From: Leucobacter chinensis
GTDB taxonomy: Bacteria > Actinomycetota > Actinomycetes > Actinomycetales > Microbacteriaceae
Reading direction: 5' to 3'
DNA: 64,000 bases
NCBI RefSeq assembly: GCF_019049105.1
Contig: NZ_JAHQZR010000005.1
Location: forward strand, 62,001-126,000
In this document: positions 26,265 through 34,739 of the stretch, piece after piece
Position numbering within the stretch: the first letter of the stretch is position 1
How the letters are laid out: the number at the start of each line of letters is the position of its first letter
Program-made: the position numbers and the translations under genes
The notes under the pieces: model-generated
The model's input: only the letters and a program-made list of their open reading frames with translations
What the model was told of the DNA's origin: nothing
Database searches by the model: none

Positions 26265-27074
26265 CTACCGGTTTGCGAGGTGGCGCTCTGAGAAGTGTTG
26301 AGAGAGGCGGTGTGCGTGCTCAAGCAGCAGGTTGCCGAGCTCGGGCCTGCGATCGGGCGAGAAGCGGCTCTCGATGCCCGTGAGGCTGAGCGCCCACGAC
26401 GGCTGACCCGAGGGGCCGAACACCGCGGCGCCCATGCCCCAGCTGCCCTCGACGATGAGCGCGGGGTTGACAGCGTAGCCGTTGAGCCTCGTCTCGGCGA
26501 TGCGCTCCCGAATCGCCGCTTGGCTGTGCTCCGGCCCGTACTGGCCCGCGAGGTCGGTGGTCGCGAGGTAGCGGTCGACGGTCTCTTCGGGCATGAACGA
26601 GAGAATCGCGAGGCCGGCAGAAGCGACGCCGAGCGGAAATCGTTTGCCCTCGAAGAGCACGAATGAGCGGATCGGAAAGCTGCCGTCAGAGCGCAACATG
26701 CACACGGTCTCGTTCCCGCGTCGCATCGAGAGGAACGCACTCTCGCCCGTCGCTTCAGAGAGCGCAGTGAGGTGGTGCCTCGCGATGTCAGAGACGTCGT
26801 AGCGCTCGGCGGCAACGTTGCCCATGAGGTAGATCTCTGGCCCGAGAAACCAGCGGCCTGTCTGCTGGTCGCGGTCGATGAAGCCCTCGTGCGTGAGCGA
26901 GGTAAGTAGGCGGTGCACGGTCGTTCGCGCGATGTCGGTGCGCTTGGCAACCTGCGAGGTGCTGCAGCCCTCTGGCATGCTCTGGCTCACGAAGCGCAAT
27001 ACCTCTGCGACGCGACCCACCACCTGGGCCCCCGCGATGGGCGATCCCGGCACCTGTTGCGACCTGTTCATCAT
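26265..27074 (-). CDS. IclR-family transcriptional regulator
   Basis: 269 residues. N-terminal winged HTH at about 15-75 with GCSTSQVAKRTDIARTTVHRLLTSLTHEGFIDRD; C-terminal IclR effector domain at about 85-260, including GVASAGLAILSFMPEE and NPALIVEGSWGMGAAVFGPSG. ATG 27074 follows TATCTT (27082-27087) by 7 nt (leaderless); the longer frame from 27101 runs through this box. Divergent from the CoA-transferase/thiolase operon, which it likely controls, as IclR proteins commonly do for beta-ketoadipate or short-chain acid genes. Confidence 0.86.
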   Translation of the reverse strand: MMNRSQQVPGSPIAGAQVVGRVAEVLRFVSQSMPEGCSTSQVAKRTDIARTTVHRLLTSLTHEGFIDRDQQTGRWFLGPEIYLMGNVAAERYDVSDIARHHLTALSEATGESAFLSMRRGNETVCMLRSDGSFPIRSFVLFEGKRFPLGVASAGLAILSFMPEETVDRYLATTDLAGQYGPEHSQAAIRERIAETRLNGYAVNPALIVEGSWGMGAAVFGPSGQPSWALSLTGIESRFSPDRRPELGNLLLEHAHRLSQHFSERHLANR

Positions 27075-27139
27075 GTGGACAAAGATACACAATGAAGCCA
27101 TAAAATGATCGCTTTTGTCGCCACCGGCGCATCTACTTG

Positions 27140-27160
27140 AGATATTTCGGCTGAATATCT
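27140..27160. promoter_or_regulatory. Candidate IclR operator
   Basis: Inverted repeat AGATATT-N7-AATATCT, perfect over 7 bp per arm, between the divergent IclR and CoA-transferase genes, 53 bp before the latter. Confidence 0.5.
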
Positions 27161-27213
27161 AGCCTGAAGCTACGTGTGGCGTGTGACCACAATGTGAACG
27201 AAAGGGCGGGTCT

Positions 27214-27936
27214 ATGGCGACAAAGCAGTACGACGAGGCTCGCAGCGCGCTTGAAGGGCTCGTGCACGACGGCATGATCGTCGCGGTTGGCGGTTTTGGC
27301 CTGAGCGGTATTCCCTCGAACCTCATTCGGGCGCTGCGCGATACCGGGGCAAAAGACCTCACGGTCGTCTCGAACAACATGGGTGTTGACGGTAAAGGCC
27401 TCGGCCTGCTGCTCGAGAATCAGCAGGTCTCACGGGTGCTCGCCTCATACGTGGGCGAAAACCAGCTGTTTGCCAAGCAGTACCTCGATGGCACGCTCGA
27501 CGTCGAGTTCGTGCCGCAGGGAACCCTCGCCGAGCGACTCAGAGCTGGGGGAGCCGGCATTCCCGCCTTTTACACCCCAACGGGCGTCGGCACCCCGGTT
27601 GCCGAGGGCAAACCCGAGGCGGAGTTTGACGGCAAGCGCGTCATTCTTGAGCGCGGCATCGTCGCCGATCTCGCTCTCGTTCGAGCTCACACGGGTGACA
27701 CCGAGGGCAACCTCAGGTACCGGTTCACTGCGCAAAACTTCAACCCCCTCGTCGCCATGTCGGGTCGAGTTACGGTCGCCGAAGTCGAGAACCTGGCCAC
27801 CGACTACCTCGATCCGCAATCAATCAATACCCCCGGCGTCTTTGTGCAGCGCTTCGTCGTCGCCGAAGACCAGACGAAAGACATTGAGCAGCGCACCACC
27901 CGGCCACGGGCAGCGGCGCAGACGGAGCGTGCATAG
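27214..27936 (+). CDS. scoA: 3-oxoacid CoA-transferase subunit A
   Basis: 240 residues. CoA-transferase family I alpha subunit: [17 protein letters not shown] near 28-44, the [15 protein letters not shown] block near 58-72, and [15 protein letters not shown] near 118-132. With subunit B it moves CoA from succinyl-CoA to a 3-oxoacid, as in ketone body use or the beta-ketoadipate pathway. GAAAGGG precedes ATG 27214. It overlaps subunit B by one base. A free substrate choice (acetoacetate or 3-oxoadipate) cannot be made from sequence alone. Confidence 0.9.
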   Translation: MATKQYDEARSALEGLVHDGMIVAVGGFGLSGIPSNLIRALRDTGAKDLTVVSNNMGVDGKGLGLLLENQQVSRVLASYVGENQLFAKQYLDGTLDVEFVPQGTLAERLRAGGAGIPAFYTPTGVGTPVAEGKPEAEFDGKRVILERGIVADLALVRAHTGDTEGNLRYRFTAQNFNPLVAMSGRVTVAEVENLATDYLDPQSINTPGVFVQRFVVAEDQTKDIEQRTTRPRAAAQTERA

Positions 27937-28583
27937 TGTGGAGCCGTGACGAGATGGCCGCGATCGCGGCCGCAGAGCTTGAAGACGGGCAGTACGTGAA
28001 CCTCGGCATCGGCATTCCGACGCTCGTGGCCAATCACCTGCCCGACGGCGTTTCAGTCATGCTGCAGAGCGAGAACGGGATGCTCGGCATGGGGCCTTTT
28101 CCGTTCGAGGGCGACGAAGACGCCGACCTCATTAACGCCGGCAAGCAAACGGTGACGCTCGTTCCCGGCGCCTCAATTTTTGACTCAGCAACCTCGTTCG
28201 GCATGATTCGCGGTGGCCACGTGCAAACCGCGATTCTCGGCGCGATGGAGGTTGCGGGCAACGGCGACCTGGCCAACTGGACGATTCCCGGCAAGCTCGT
28301 GAAGGGCATGGGCGGGGCGATGGATCTCGTCGCCGGCACCCCTCGGGTCATCGTACTCACCGACCACGTCGCCAAAGACGGGTCGCCAAAGGTCGTGACG
28401 CAATGCTCGCTGCCGCTCACCGGTGCGGGCGTCGTGAACCGCATCATCACCGACAGAGCGGTGTTCGATGTTGAAGAGGGGGGCCTCGTGCTCAAACGCA
28501 TGGCCCCAGACCAGACCGTAGACAGCCTGCGCGAGCTCACCGGCGCATCATTTCAGGTGGCACTCGAGGAGAACATACGATGA
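27936..28583 (+). CDS. scoB: 3-oxoacid CoA-transferase subunit B
   Basis: 215 residues. The beta subunit carries the catalytic Glu in [10 protein letters not shown] near 46-55, with [15 protein letters not shown] near 19-33 before it and [14 protein letters not shown] near 92-105. Forms the enzyme with the preceding gene. The GTG start at 27936 shares a base with the subunit A stop, and its stop overlaps the thiolase ATG, so the three genes are translationally coupled. Confidence 0.9.
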   Translation: MWSRDEMAAIAAAELEDGQYVNLGIGIPTLVANHLPDGVSVMLQSENGMLGMGPFPFEGDEDADLINAGKQTVTLVPGASIFDSATSFGMIRGGHVQTAILGAMEVAGNGDLANWTIPGKLVKGMGGAMDLVAGTPRVIVLTDHVAKDGSPKVVTQCSLPLTGAGVVNRIITDRAVFDVEEGGLVLKRMAPDQTVDSLRELTGASFQVALEENIR

Positions 28584-29755
28584 CCGCACTGATCGCAGGC
28601 TACGCCCGCACCCCCTTCACCCGTTTTAATGGCCAGCTCGCCTCGCTCAAGGCGACCGAGCTCGGGGCCCACGCCGTTCGCGCCGCGCTTGAGAACGCCG
28701 GCGTCGCGGCGGCCGATGTCGACGCGGTCATCGCCGGGCAAGTGCTACAGGCGGGCGCGGGGCAGAACCCAGCCCGCCAGACCGCGGTCGGCGCCGGCAT
28801 CTCGTTCGACGTGCCCGCCATGACGATCAACGCCGTGTGCCTTTCGGGGGCCGAGGCCGTGACGCAGGCTGCGCGCCTCGTGAACGCCGGTGAGGCCGAC
28901 GTGGTCGTCGCCGTGGGCCAGGAGTCAATGTCACTCGCGCCCCACGTGGTCGGCATGCGCGCCGGGCACCGCTACGGCAACGCGACACTCATCGACACCG
29001 TCGAGCACGACGGACTGAGCGACGCGTTCGGCCGCATCTCGATGGGGCAGCTCACCGAAGAGGGCAACGCGACGCTCGGCCTCACCCGTGAAGAACAGGA
29101 CGCCCTTTCGGCCCGCTCGCATCAGCTTGCTGAGGCATCGGCCGAGCTCACGGCGGGCGAGATCGCTCCCGTCACGATCAGCTCGCGCCGCGGCGACACC
29201 ATCGTTTCGGCCGACGACGGGATTCGCCCCGGCACCACCGCCGAGACCCTCGCGGCACTGCGCCCAGCATTTACCGCCGGCGGCTCAGTGACCGCGGGCA
29301 ATGCCTCGCAAATCACCGACGGCGCCGCCGCCGTGATCGTCGTGAGCGAGGCCGCCTCGGCACGCCTCGGCCTCAAGCCGATCGCCGTGATCGAAGCGCA
29401 CGCCCTCGTGGCGGGCCCCGACACCCACCTGCACTCGCAGCCCTCGCGCGCCATCGAGGCGGCGCTCGGCCGCGTCGCGGGCGGCGCCTCAGCGAGCGAC
29501 CTCGCCGTCGTTGAGATCAACGAGGCCTTCGCGCAGGTCGTGCTCCAGTCGACGCGCGACCTCGGCATCGCCCCAGAGATCGTGAACCCCCGCGGCGGCG
29601 CCATCGCCCTTGGCCACCCGATCGGTGCCTCGGGTGCGCGCATCGTCGGCTCGCTCGCACGCCAGCTCGCAGACCTCGGCCCGGGCAAGCTCGGCGCCAT
29701 CGGCATTTGCGGCGGCGGTGGCCAGGGCACGGCGCTCGTGCTGCGCTCACTCTAG
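28580..29755 (+). CDS. Thiolase (acetyl-CoA acetyltransferase / 3-oxoacyl-CoA thiolase)
   Basis: 391 residues. The three thiolase motifs are complete: nucleophile Cys in [11 protein letters not shown] near 88, [19 protein letters not shown] near 335-353 with the catalytic His, and [13 protein letters not shown] near 376-388 with the second Cys. After CoA activation by the upstream transferase, it would cleave acetoacetyl-CoA or 3-oxoadipyl-CoA. ATGA overlap with subunit B. Convergent with the amine oxidase; a hairpin lies between them. Confidence 0.9.
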   Translation: MTALIAGYARTPFTRFNGQLASLKATELGAHAVRAALENAGVAAADVDAVIAGQVLQAGAGQNPARQTAVGAGISFDVPAMTINAVCLSGAEAVTQAARLVNAGEADVVVAVGQESMSLAPHVVGMRAGHRYGNATLIDTVEHDGLSDAFGRISMGQLTEEGNATLGLTREEQDALSARSHQLAEASAELTAGEIAPVTISSRRGDTIVSADDGIRPGTTAETLAALRPAFTAGGSVTAGNASQITDGAAAVIVVSEAASARLGLKPIAVIEAHALVAGPDTHLHSQPSRAIEAALGRVAGGASASDLAVVEINEAFAQVVLQSTRDLGIAPEIVNPRGGAIALGHPIGASGARIVGSLARQLADLGPGKLGAIGICGGGGQGTALVLRSL

Positions 29756-29779
29756 CGGCGACTTGCTCTAGCGGCGACT

Positions 29780-29813
29780 CGCTCGCGCAGGCCTTACGGG
29801 GTCGGCGCGAGCG
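29780..29813. terminator. Convergent terminator between thiolase and amine oxidase
   Basis: CGCTCGCGC (29780-29788) pairs with GCGCGAGCG (29805-29813), loop 16 nt. Two near-identical 16-bp units starting TCTAGCGGCGACT precede it. No T-run is present. Confidence 0.5.
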
Positions 29814-29834
29814 GCCGCTGTGAGCTGTAGGCGG

Positions 29835-31142
29835 TTATCGCAGCCGATCCGCGACCCGGCGTGCCTCGCGCAGCCCGCTCTCGATCGCGCCGTCAATGAA
29901 GCCACCCCACAAATTCGCGTTGTCGGTCGTGGCAAAAAACACGTCGCCGTGCGGCTGCTGTAGCTCGGCGAGGTCACGGGTCAGCTGGCCTGGGCGGTGA
30001 GTCATCCACGTCGTGCGCGAGAGCGGATCGGCCATCCAGTCGTGGGCCGTCGCCGCGAGCACCTCAAGCCCCGGACTGATCGCGTCGACCGCTCGCTGCA
30101 CCGCCGAAAGATCGCTCACGTCGAGCGCGGTGTGATCGGGGCCGAAGCCCACGAGCACCGAGCGGTCATCGCCGATGAACTCGCTCTTGAGCACCGAGAT
30201 CGGGTGCTGCGGGGTGGCGTAGCCGAAGAATCGGGGCAGGGATCCGCGCACCTCGATCCACACCTTGGTGCCCTGCGAGGCCACCGTTTCGCGGTTTTGC
30301 CGCTGCCACGCCTCGGGAAGCTCAGGGCTGAACTCGATGCCGGTCACCGCGTTCACGGGCAGCGTCGAAACCACGGCGCGGGCGTGCACCTCGTGCCCCT
30401 CGGCCGTCGTCACGATGACGGGGTGCGTGCCCTCGCCGCCCCGCTGCACGACCCGCGTGACGGTGGCGCCAAGGCGTATTTCGCCGGGAACGCTCTCGGC
30501 GATGCGCGCCGTCCAGTCGCTCATGCCGCCCACCACGCGGTAGGTCGCCGAGGCCTCGTGCATGAGCTGCCAGTGGCCGCCCGTCGCCGACACCCAGCGC
30601 AGCGCGCTCGAGAGCCCCGTCTCGTCGAGCGGAGCGTTCACGTGCCCCACCCACACCGACTCGTTCGCGCTCTTCGCCTCGGCCGGGAGCCCCAGCTCGT
30701 CGATGCGGTCTTGAATCGTGAGGTGGTCGAGCTCGGCAATGCTGCCGCCCGTCGGGTCAACCCCGCGGGGCATCACCCGCTCCACATCGTCGACGATGAG
30801 CTGCTGCCCCGGGCTGATGAGCTCCATGAACTCGTCGAGCGTCGCCACCCGCGGCTCGCCGCCTTCGCCCAGCCACCTGGCCTCTTCGGCCGCCGGGCTG
30901 CGCACGATCTCGCGGCCATACCGAGTCATCTCGGCCCACGTGTGCGGCTGCACCCAGTGCACCCAGGTGCCGCCGAGCTCGAGGTCGTGCCCCAGCCGGT
31001 GGTCGGTCCAGGTGCGCCCGCCGACCCGGTCGCGTGCCTCGAGCGTGAGCACCGTGTGCCCGGCGCCGCCAAGTTCCCTCGCGGCGATGAGCCCGGCGAA
31101 CCCGGCCCCAATAACGACGACGTCGACCTGTTCGACTGGCAT
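29835..31142 (-). CDS. Flavin monoamine oxidase family protein
   Basis: 435 residues. FAD-dependent amine oxidase fold: VVVIGAGFAGLIAARELGGAGHTVLTLEARDRVGGRTWT at the N-terminus (Rossmann glycines and GGRT), LGGTWVHW near 56-63, and C-terminal FAD-binding FFATTDNANLWGGFIDGAIESGLREA. It should oxidise a primary or polyamine to an aldehyde with release of ammonia and hydrogen peroxide. ATG 31142 has AAGGAG 5 nt upstream and is preferred to GTG 31148. It may act on amines imported by the 316-4444 transporter (inference; they are 25 kb apart). Confidence 0.87.
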   Translation of the reverse strand: MPVEQVDVVVIGAGFAGLIAARELGGAGHTVLTLEARDRVGGRTWTDHRLGHDLELGGTWVHWVQPHTWAEMTRYGREIVRSPAAEEARWLGEGGEPRVATLDEFMELISPGQQLIVDDVERVMPRGVDPTGGSIAELDHLTIQDRIDELGLPAEAKSANESVWVGHVNAPLDETGLSSALRWVSATGGHWQLMHEASATYRVVGGMSDWTARIAESVPGEIRLGATVTRVVQRGGEGTHPVIVTTAEGHEVHARAVVSTLPVNAVTGIEFSPELPEAWQRQNRETVASQGTKVWIEVRGSLPRFFGYATPQHPISVLKSEFIGDDRSVLVGFGPDHTALDVSDLSAVQRAVDAISPGLEVLAATAHDWMADPLSRTTWMTHRPGQLTRDLAELQQPHGDVFFATTDNANLWGGFIDGAIESGLREARRVADRLR

Positions 31143-31286
31143 GCGCACTCCTTCGTGGTGGGTTTCGTTCTAGGGTGTCACGTTTGGGGCGCGGCCGCTA
31201 CGGTGCGGGGGTGCGGCTGCTGCCGCTGCTTGCTCGGGTCTGCCGCCGCCGCGGTGCTCGCCGCTCGCGCCGACGCCAAACTCGTT

Positions 31287-31340
31287 CACTTGACGCAAAG
31301 CAGGGTGTTTCGGCCCAAACACCCTGCTTTGCGTCAAGTA
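31287..31340. repeat. 54-bp palindromic repeat, copy 2 (arm-matched variant)
   Basis: Arms 31288-31310 and 31317-31339 are perfectly complementary over 23 bp around CGGCCC. Compared with copy 1, GACGAAAAGC has become GACGCAAAGC in the left arm and the right arm has the matching change (GCTTTGCGTC), so pairing is kept. Confidence 0.95.
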
Positions 31341-31401
31341 GATGCCGAAAGAGGAGACATCAGTGGGGCCAAGCGCGACCCGAACCCGCGCACGCCCAAT
31401 C

Positions 31402-31455
31402 CACTTGACAGAAAGCAGGGTGTAAACGCGAAAACACCCTGCTTTTCGTCAAGTA
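31402..31455. repeat. 54-bp palindromic repeat, copy 3
   Basis: Same length and design, 61 bp from copy 2. The left arm has ACAGAAAG where the right arm would require ACGAAAAG, so two pairs are disturbed; all others match. Confidence 0.93.
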
Positions 31456-31479
31456 GATCGCAGAAACAGTCGGCCAAGG

Positions 31480-31660
31480 CGGATCGCGCCAGCAGTACCC
31501 CCGTGCAGCCCGCAGCAGCGCCCGCACGGATCGCGCCAGCCCCCGAGACTCAAGCGGATCGCGCCAGCGCCAGCCACCGAGCGGATCGCGCCAGCCCGAG
31601 GCCCGAGCGGATCACGCCAGCGCCAGCGCCAGCCCCAAGACCCGAGCCGATCGCGCCAGC
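31480..31660. repeat. Degenerate array with 14-bp core CGGATCGCGCCAGC, six copies
   Basis: Core copies start at 31480, 31527, 31555, 31582, 31608 (CGGATCACGCCAGC) and 31647 (CCGATCGCGCCAGC). Spacing is 26-28 bp in the centre and wider at the ends. Spacers are CCA/GCC-rich and not unique, unlike a CRISPR array. It ends 19 bp after the phosphorylase stop. Confidence 0.85.
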
Positions 31661-31678
31661 GGCGCCCCGCCCCAGCCT

Positions 31679-32482
31679 CTACAGCTTCGCGACGACCCCA
31701 GCCAGCAGCTCGCCGAGCGCGCCCTCCGAGGCCTTGCCGACCTCGATGACCTCGGCGTGGCTGAGGGGGTCGGCTGCGAGGCCCGCGCCCGGGTTGGTGA
31801 TGAGCGAGAAGCCGAGCACGCGCATGCCGGCCTCGCGGGCGGCGATCGCCTCGAGGGTCGTTGACATACCGACCGCGTCGCCGCCGGCCTGGGCGAGGTA
31901 GCGCACCTCGGCGGGGGTTTCGTAGTGGGGTCCGGGCATCTGCACGTAGACGCCCTCGGCGAGCGTGGGGTCGACCGAGCGGGCAACGTCGCGCAGTTCG
32001 GCGTCGTAGAGGTTCGTGAGGTCGACGAAGTTGGCGCCCTCGATGGGCGAGAGGGCCGTCATGTTGAGGTGGTCGTTGATGATGATGGGGCGGCCGGGGG
32101 TGTGCTCGAGCTTGAGCCCGCCAGCGCCGTTTGTGAGCACCATGATCTCGGCCCCCGCGGCGGCTGCTGCGCGCACCCCGTGCACGACCGAGCGCACGCC
32201 GTGGCCCTCGTAGAGGTGGGTGCGGGCGCCGATGATGAGCGCGTGCTTGCCGTTTGCGAGGCGAATAGAGGTGAGCGTGCCCGAGTGGCCGACCACGCCA
32301 GAGGAGCGGAATCCGGGAACCTCTGCGGCGTCCATAACGGCGACGGTTTCGCCGATGAGTTCGGCTGCTTTGCCCCAGCCTGAGCCGAGGGTGAGGGCGA
32401 TGTCGTGCTTGGCGACTCCGCTGAGTTCGGCGATGCGTGCTGCGGCCTGCTGGGCGAGGGCTTTGGGGTCGTTGTTCGTCAT
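31679..32482 (-). CDS. Purine-nucleoside phosphorylase
   Basis: 267 residues from ATG 32482. Trimeric-type phosphorylase: LGSGWGKAAE near 33-42 (phosphate site), RTHLYEGHG near 82-90, LTNGAGGL near 112, GPHYETPAEVR near 186-196, and GMSTTLEAIAAREAGMRVLGFSLITNPGAGL near 208-238. Converts purine nucleosides to bases, complementing deoA and add. No ribosome-binding site is visible before the start. The frame extends upstream to 32737, but that part has no family match and crosses the terminator at 32534-32585. Ends in -VVAKL. Confidence 0.9.
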   Translation of the reverse strand: MTNNDPKALAQQAAARIAELSGVAKHDIALTLGSGWGKAAELIGETVAVMDAAEVPGFRSSGVVGHSGTLTSIRLANGKHALIIGARTHLYEGHGVRSVVHGVRAAAAAGAEIMVLTNGAGGLKLEHTPGRPIIINDHLNMTALSPIEGANFVDLTNLYDAELRDVARSVDPTLAEGVYVQMPGPHYETPAEVRYLAQAGGDAVGMSTTLEAIAAREAGMRVLGFSLITNPGAGLAADPLSHAEVIEVGKASEGALGELLAGVVAKL

Positions 32483-32528
32483 AAAAATAGTGTGCCACAC
32501 CCGCGTGAGCGAAGGGCGGCGGGCGAGA

Positions 32529-32585
32529 AAAAGACGGGGGCGGATCGGGGCAAGCGTGTCGCCACGCGCCCCGATCCGCCCCCGT
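32529..32585 (-). terminator. Strong terminator of the ABC-2 export operon
   Basis: An 18-bp perfect stem (32534-32551 with 32568-32585) whose loop also pairs (GCGTG/CACGC), followed on the minus strand by CTTTTTC. It lies between the permease stop and the phosphorylase start, so the two are transcribed separately. Confidence 0.9.
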
Positions 32586-32595
32586 GAGTGAGAAG

Positions 32596-33693
32596 CTAGG
32601 CTTTCTTGAGCGCTTCGCCGAGCTTGACGCGCTGGCCGGTGCGCAGAATCGATCCCTCGTAGATCTTCGCGCTCAGCCAGACGGCGATGGCCGTCGTGGC
32701 GAGAATGATGCCGAGTGATGCGATGGGCTCCCACCACATGGCGTCGCCGTAGTAGAGGCGCATGGGCATGCCGACGGGGGCCGAGAATGGCACGTAGCTC
32801 ATGATGGTGAGCACGGTCGGGTTGTCGAAGAAGAAGATGATGAGCATGTACGGAATCATGATGAGCATCATTACGGGCGTCGTGACCGATGCGGCATCTT
32901 CGAGGCGTGACACGAGCGAAGCTGCCGCGGCATACATCGTGGCGGTGAGCAGGAATCCGAAGATGAAGAGCACGCCGAACCAGATGAGTGATGAGCCGAG
33001 GGCGCCGAGCAGCAGGTCTTGGCCGGTCGCGAGCATGCCGACCGAGACGAGGGCCACGGCGATGGCGACGGTCGCGAGGGCGAGCAGGCTGTTGCCGATG
33101 ACCTTGCCGGCGAGCAATACTCGGGGCTTCACGGTTGCGAGCAGAATCTCGATGATGCGGGTCTGCTTCTCTTCGATGACGCTCTGCACGATGGTGTTGC
33201 CGAAGGTCATCGCGGTGATGAAGAAGACGAGGCCGAAGCCGATCGCGAGGAAGTACGCGATGAAGTCGAAGCCGCCGCCGTCACCGTTGAGAAGGGTGAC
33301 CTCTGGCTGGATGCTCAGCAGCTGCATGATGAGGCCGGGAGGCTCCTCGTCGGCGATCACGTGCATGCCGCTCGCGACGCTCGGGTCGAGGTACACGGCC
33401 GCCTCGACGTCGCCCGACTCGACGAGGGCCTTCGCCTCGTCGGTTCCCGCGGTCTCGGTGATCTCAATGAACGGCTGGTCGAGCTGTGCGAGTGACGAGA
33501 CGGCGGTTTCTGGAATCGCGACCCGTGTCACGTCGTCGCCGGAGTTCTTCGAGACGAGGCCCGAGATGACGACGCTCGCGAGAATGAGCACGAGCATGAT
33601 GACGATCGATGAGACGAAGGCCTTGCTTGAGAGCCGCGTGCGAATCTCTCGCTCGGCGACGAGCCAGGTCTGTTGCATGGGGTTCTGAGTCAC
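32596..33693 (-). CDS. ABC-2 type export permease (NatB-like)
   Basis: 365 residues. One membrane segment near the N-terminus (about 25-47), a long extracytoplasmic domain to about 150, then five to six segments to the C-terminus: the ABC_membrane_3/NatB layout. GTG 33693 overlaps the ATPase stop (GTGA) and has GGAGG 7 nt upstream; the much longer frame into the ATPase gene is rejected. It forms an exporter with the ATPase; substrate unknown. The divergent two-component system is a plausible regulator, as in bacitracin- or drug-type export systems (inference). Confidence 0.85.
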   Translation of the reverse strand: MTQNPMQQTWLVAEREIRTRLSSKAFVSSIVIMLVLILASVVISGLVSKNSGDDVTRVAIPETAVSSLAQLDQPFIEITETAGTDEAKALVESGDVEAAVYLDPSVASGMHVIADEEPPGLIMQLLSIQPEVTLLNGDGGGFDFIAYFLAIGFGLVFFITAMTFGNTIVQSVIEEKQTRIIEILLATVKPRVLLAGKVIGNSLLALATVAIAVALVSVGMLATGQDLLLGALGSSLIWFGVLFIFGFLLTATMYAAAASLVSRLEDAASVTTPVMMLIMIPYMLIIFFFDNPTVLTIMSYVPFSAPVGMPMRLYYGDAMWWEPIASLGIILATTAIAVWLSAKIYEGSILRTGQRVKLGEALKKA

Positions 33694-34583
33694 TGGGTTA
33701 CCTCCCTGAAGATTTCGGCGAGTGTTGGCACGACCGGGGCAAACTGGCGCACGTCGCCGCGTGTGAGGGCCTCGCGCAGTACGCTCTGGGCGGTGCCAGG
33801 GGTCGTCTCGGTGAAGCGGGCGTAGCCGCCGTCGAGGTGTTCGAGGGTGACGGCTTCGAGGTCGCCGACCCAGCCGGCATCGGCCGCCTCGCCCTCGAGC
33901 TCGATTTCGTAGGTTGGCTGTGCGTGCCGCGTGCGCAGCTCTTCGCGTGAGCCCTGGGCGAGCACGGTGCCGCCGCCAATCACGACGACGTCGTCGCATA
34001 GGCGCTCGACGACATCGAGCTGGTGCGAGGAGAAGAGTACGGGAACGCCCTTGGCAGCGTAGTCGCGCAGCACCCCGAGCACGACCTCGATCGCGTAGGG
34101 GTCGAGGCCAGAGAACGGCTCGTCGAGCACGAGTACCTCGGGCTCGTGTACCAGGGCTGCGGCGATCTGCACGCGCTGCTGGTTGCCGAGCGACAGGCTC
34201 TCGATGATGTCACCGCCGCGCTCTTCGAGGCCGAGGCGCTCGAGTAGGCTTTCGGCATTGCGCTTCGCCTGGTTGGTGTCGACGCCGTGCAGCCGTGCGA
34301 GGTAGACGAGCTGGTTCAGCACCTTCTCTTTGGGGTACAGTCCGCGCTCCTCGGGCATGTAGCCGAACCGTGCCCGCTCGCTCGGCGTGATGGGGCTGCC
34401 GCCCACGAGCACCTCGCCAGAGTCAGCCTCGAGCACACCGAGAATGATGCGCATGGTCGTCGTCTTGCCGGCGCCGTTTGAACCGACGAAGCCGGTCATG
34501 CGGCCGCCCTGCACGCTAAATGAGACATCGTTGAGTACCTGGCGGTCGCCAAAGCTGCGGTTGACCGAGCGAATCTCAATCAT
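33690..34583 (-). CDS. ABC exporter ATP-binding protein (NatA-like)
   Basis: 297 residues from ATG 34583 (GGGAG 5 nt upstream). Walker A GSNGAGKTT near 35-43, signature-like SLGNQQRVQIAAAL near 125-138 in which the usual LSGGQ reads LSLGNQQ, and Walker B VLVLDEPFSGLDP near 145-157. A C-terminal extension of about 80 residues ends in RGDVRQFAPVVPTLAEIFREVTQ, a DUF4162-like tail of exporter ATPases. Partner of the overlapping permease. Confidence 0.88.
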   Translation of the reverse strand: MIEIRSVNRSFGDRQVLNDVSFSVQGGRMTGFVGSNGAGKTTTMRIILGVLEADSGEVLVGGSPITPSERARFGYMPEERGLYPKEKVLNQLVYLARLHGVDTNQAKRNAESLLERLGLEERGGDIIESLSLGNQQRVQIAAALVHEPEVLVLDEPFSGLDPYAIEVVLGVLRDYAAKGVPVLFSSHQLDVVERLCDDVVVIGGGTVLAQGSREELRTRHAQPTYEIELEGEAADAGWVGDLEAVTLEHLDGGYARFTETTPGTAQSVLREALTRGDVRQFAPVVPTLAEIFREVTQ

Positions 34584-34670
34584 GAGCGCTCCCTTCGAAT
34601 CTGGTTCATCATGCAATACACGCTACGGGCCAGGTGGGGTGTTTGCCCTCCCCTGAGCGGCTGAAACGCC

Positions 34671-34686
34671 TCCCCCTCGAGGGGGA
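34671..34686. promoter_or_regulatory. 16-bp perfect palindrome in the exporter/two-component spacer
   Basis: TCCCCCTCGAGGGGGA, perfectly self-complementary, 42 bp before the TACCGT -10 box of the kinase gene and about 85 bp before the exporter start. It is a candidate site for the response regulator encoded at 36088-36768. Confidence 0.5.
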
Positions 34687-34739
34687 TATTCGGTGTGCCA
34701 CCCCTATTCGTTCTCGCCCGCTCCGGCTACCGTAGAAGC

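Larger units (their letters stand above)
31143..31678. other. Intergenic spacer with palindromic and degenerate tandem repeats
   Basis: No credible gene. It contains two 54-bp palindromes (31287-31340 and 31402-31455) and six copies of a 14-bp core (31480-31660). The spacer lies between purine nucleoside phosphorylase and the amine oxidase, both on the minus strand. Long frames crossing it are shadows with repetitive, low-complexity translations. Confidence 0.7.

Noticed and set aside
31480-31660. Possible CRISPR array
   Set aside because: The repeat is only 14 bp, spacers are low-complexity and similar to each other, spacing is uneven, and no cas genes are present.
29997-31901. 634-residue plus-strand frame over the amine oxidase and repeats
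   Set aside because: Antisense of a clear flavoenzyme, then low-complexity repeat translation; no domain features.
33694-33999. Long N-terminal extension of the ABC-2 permease
   Set aside because: It lies wholly inside the ATPase gene; GTG 33693 has a good ribosome-binding site and the usual GTGA overlap.
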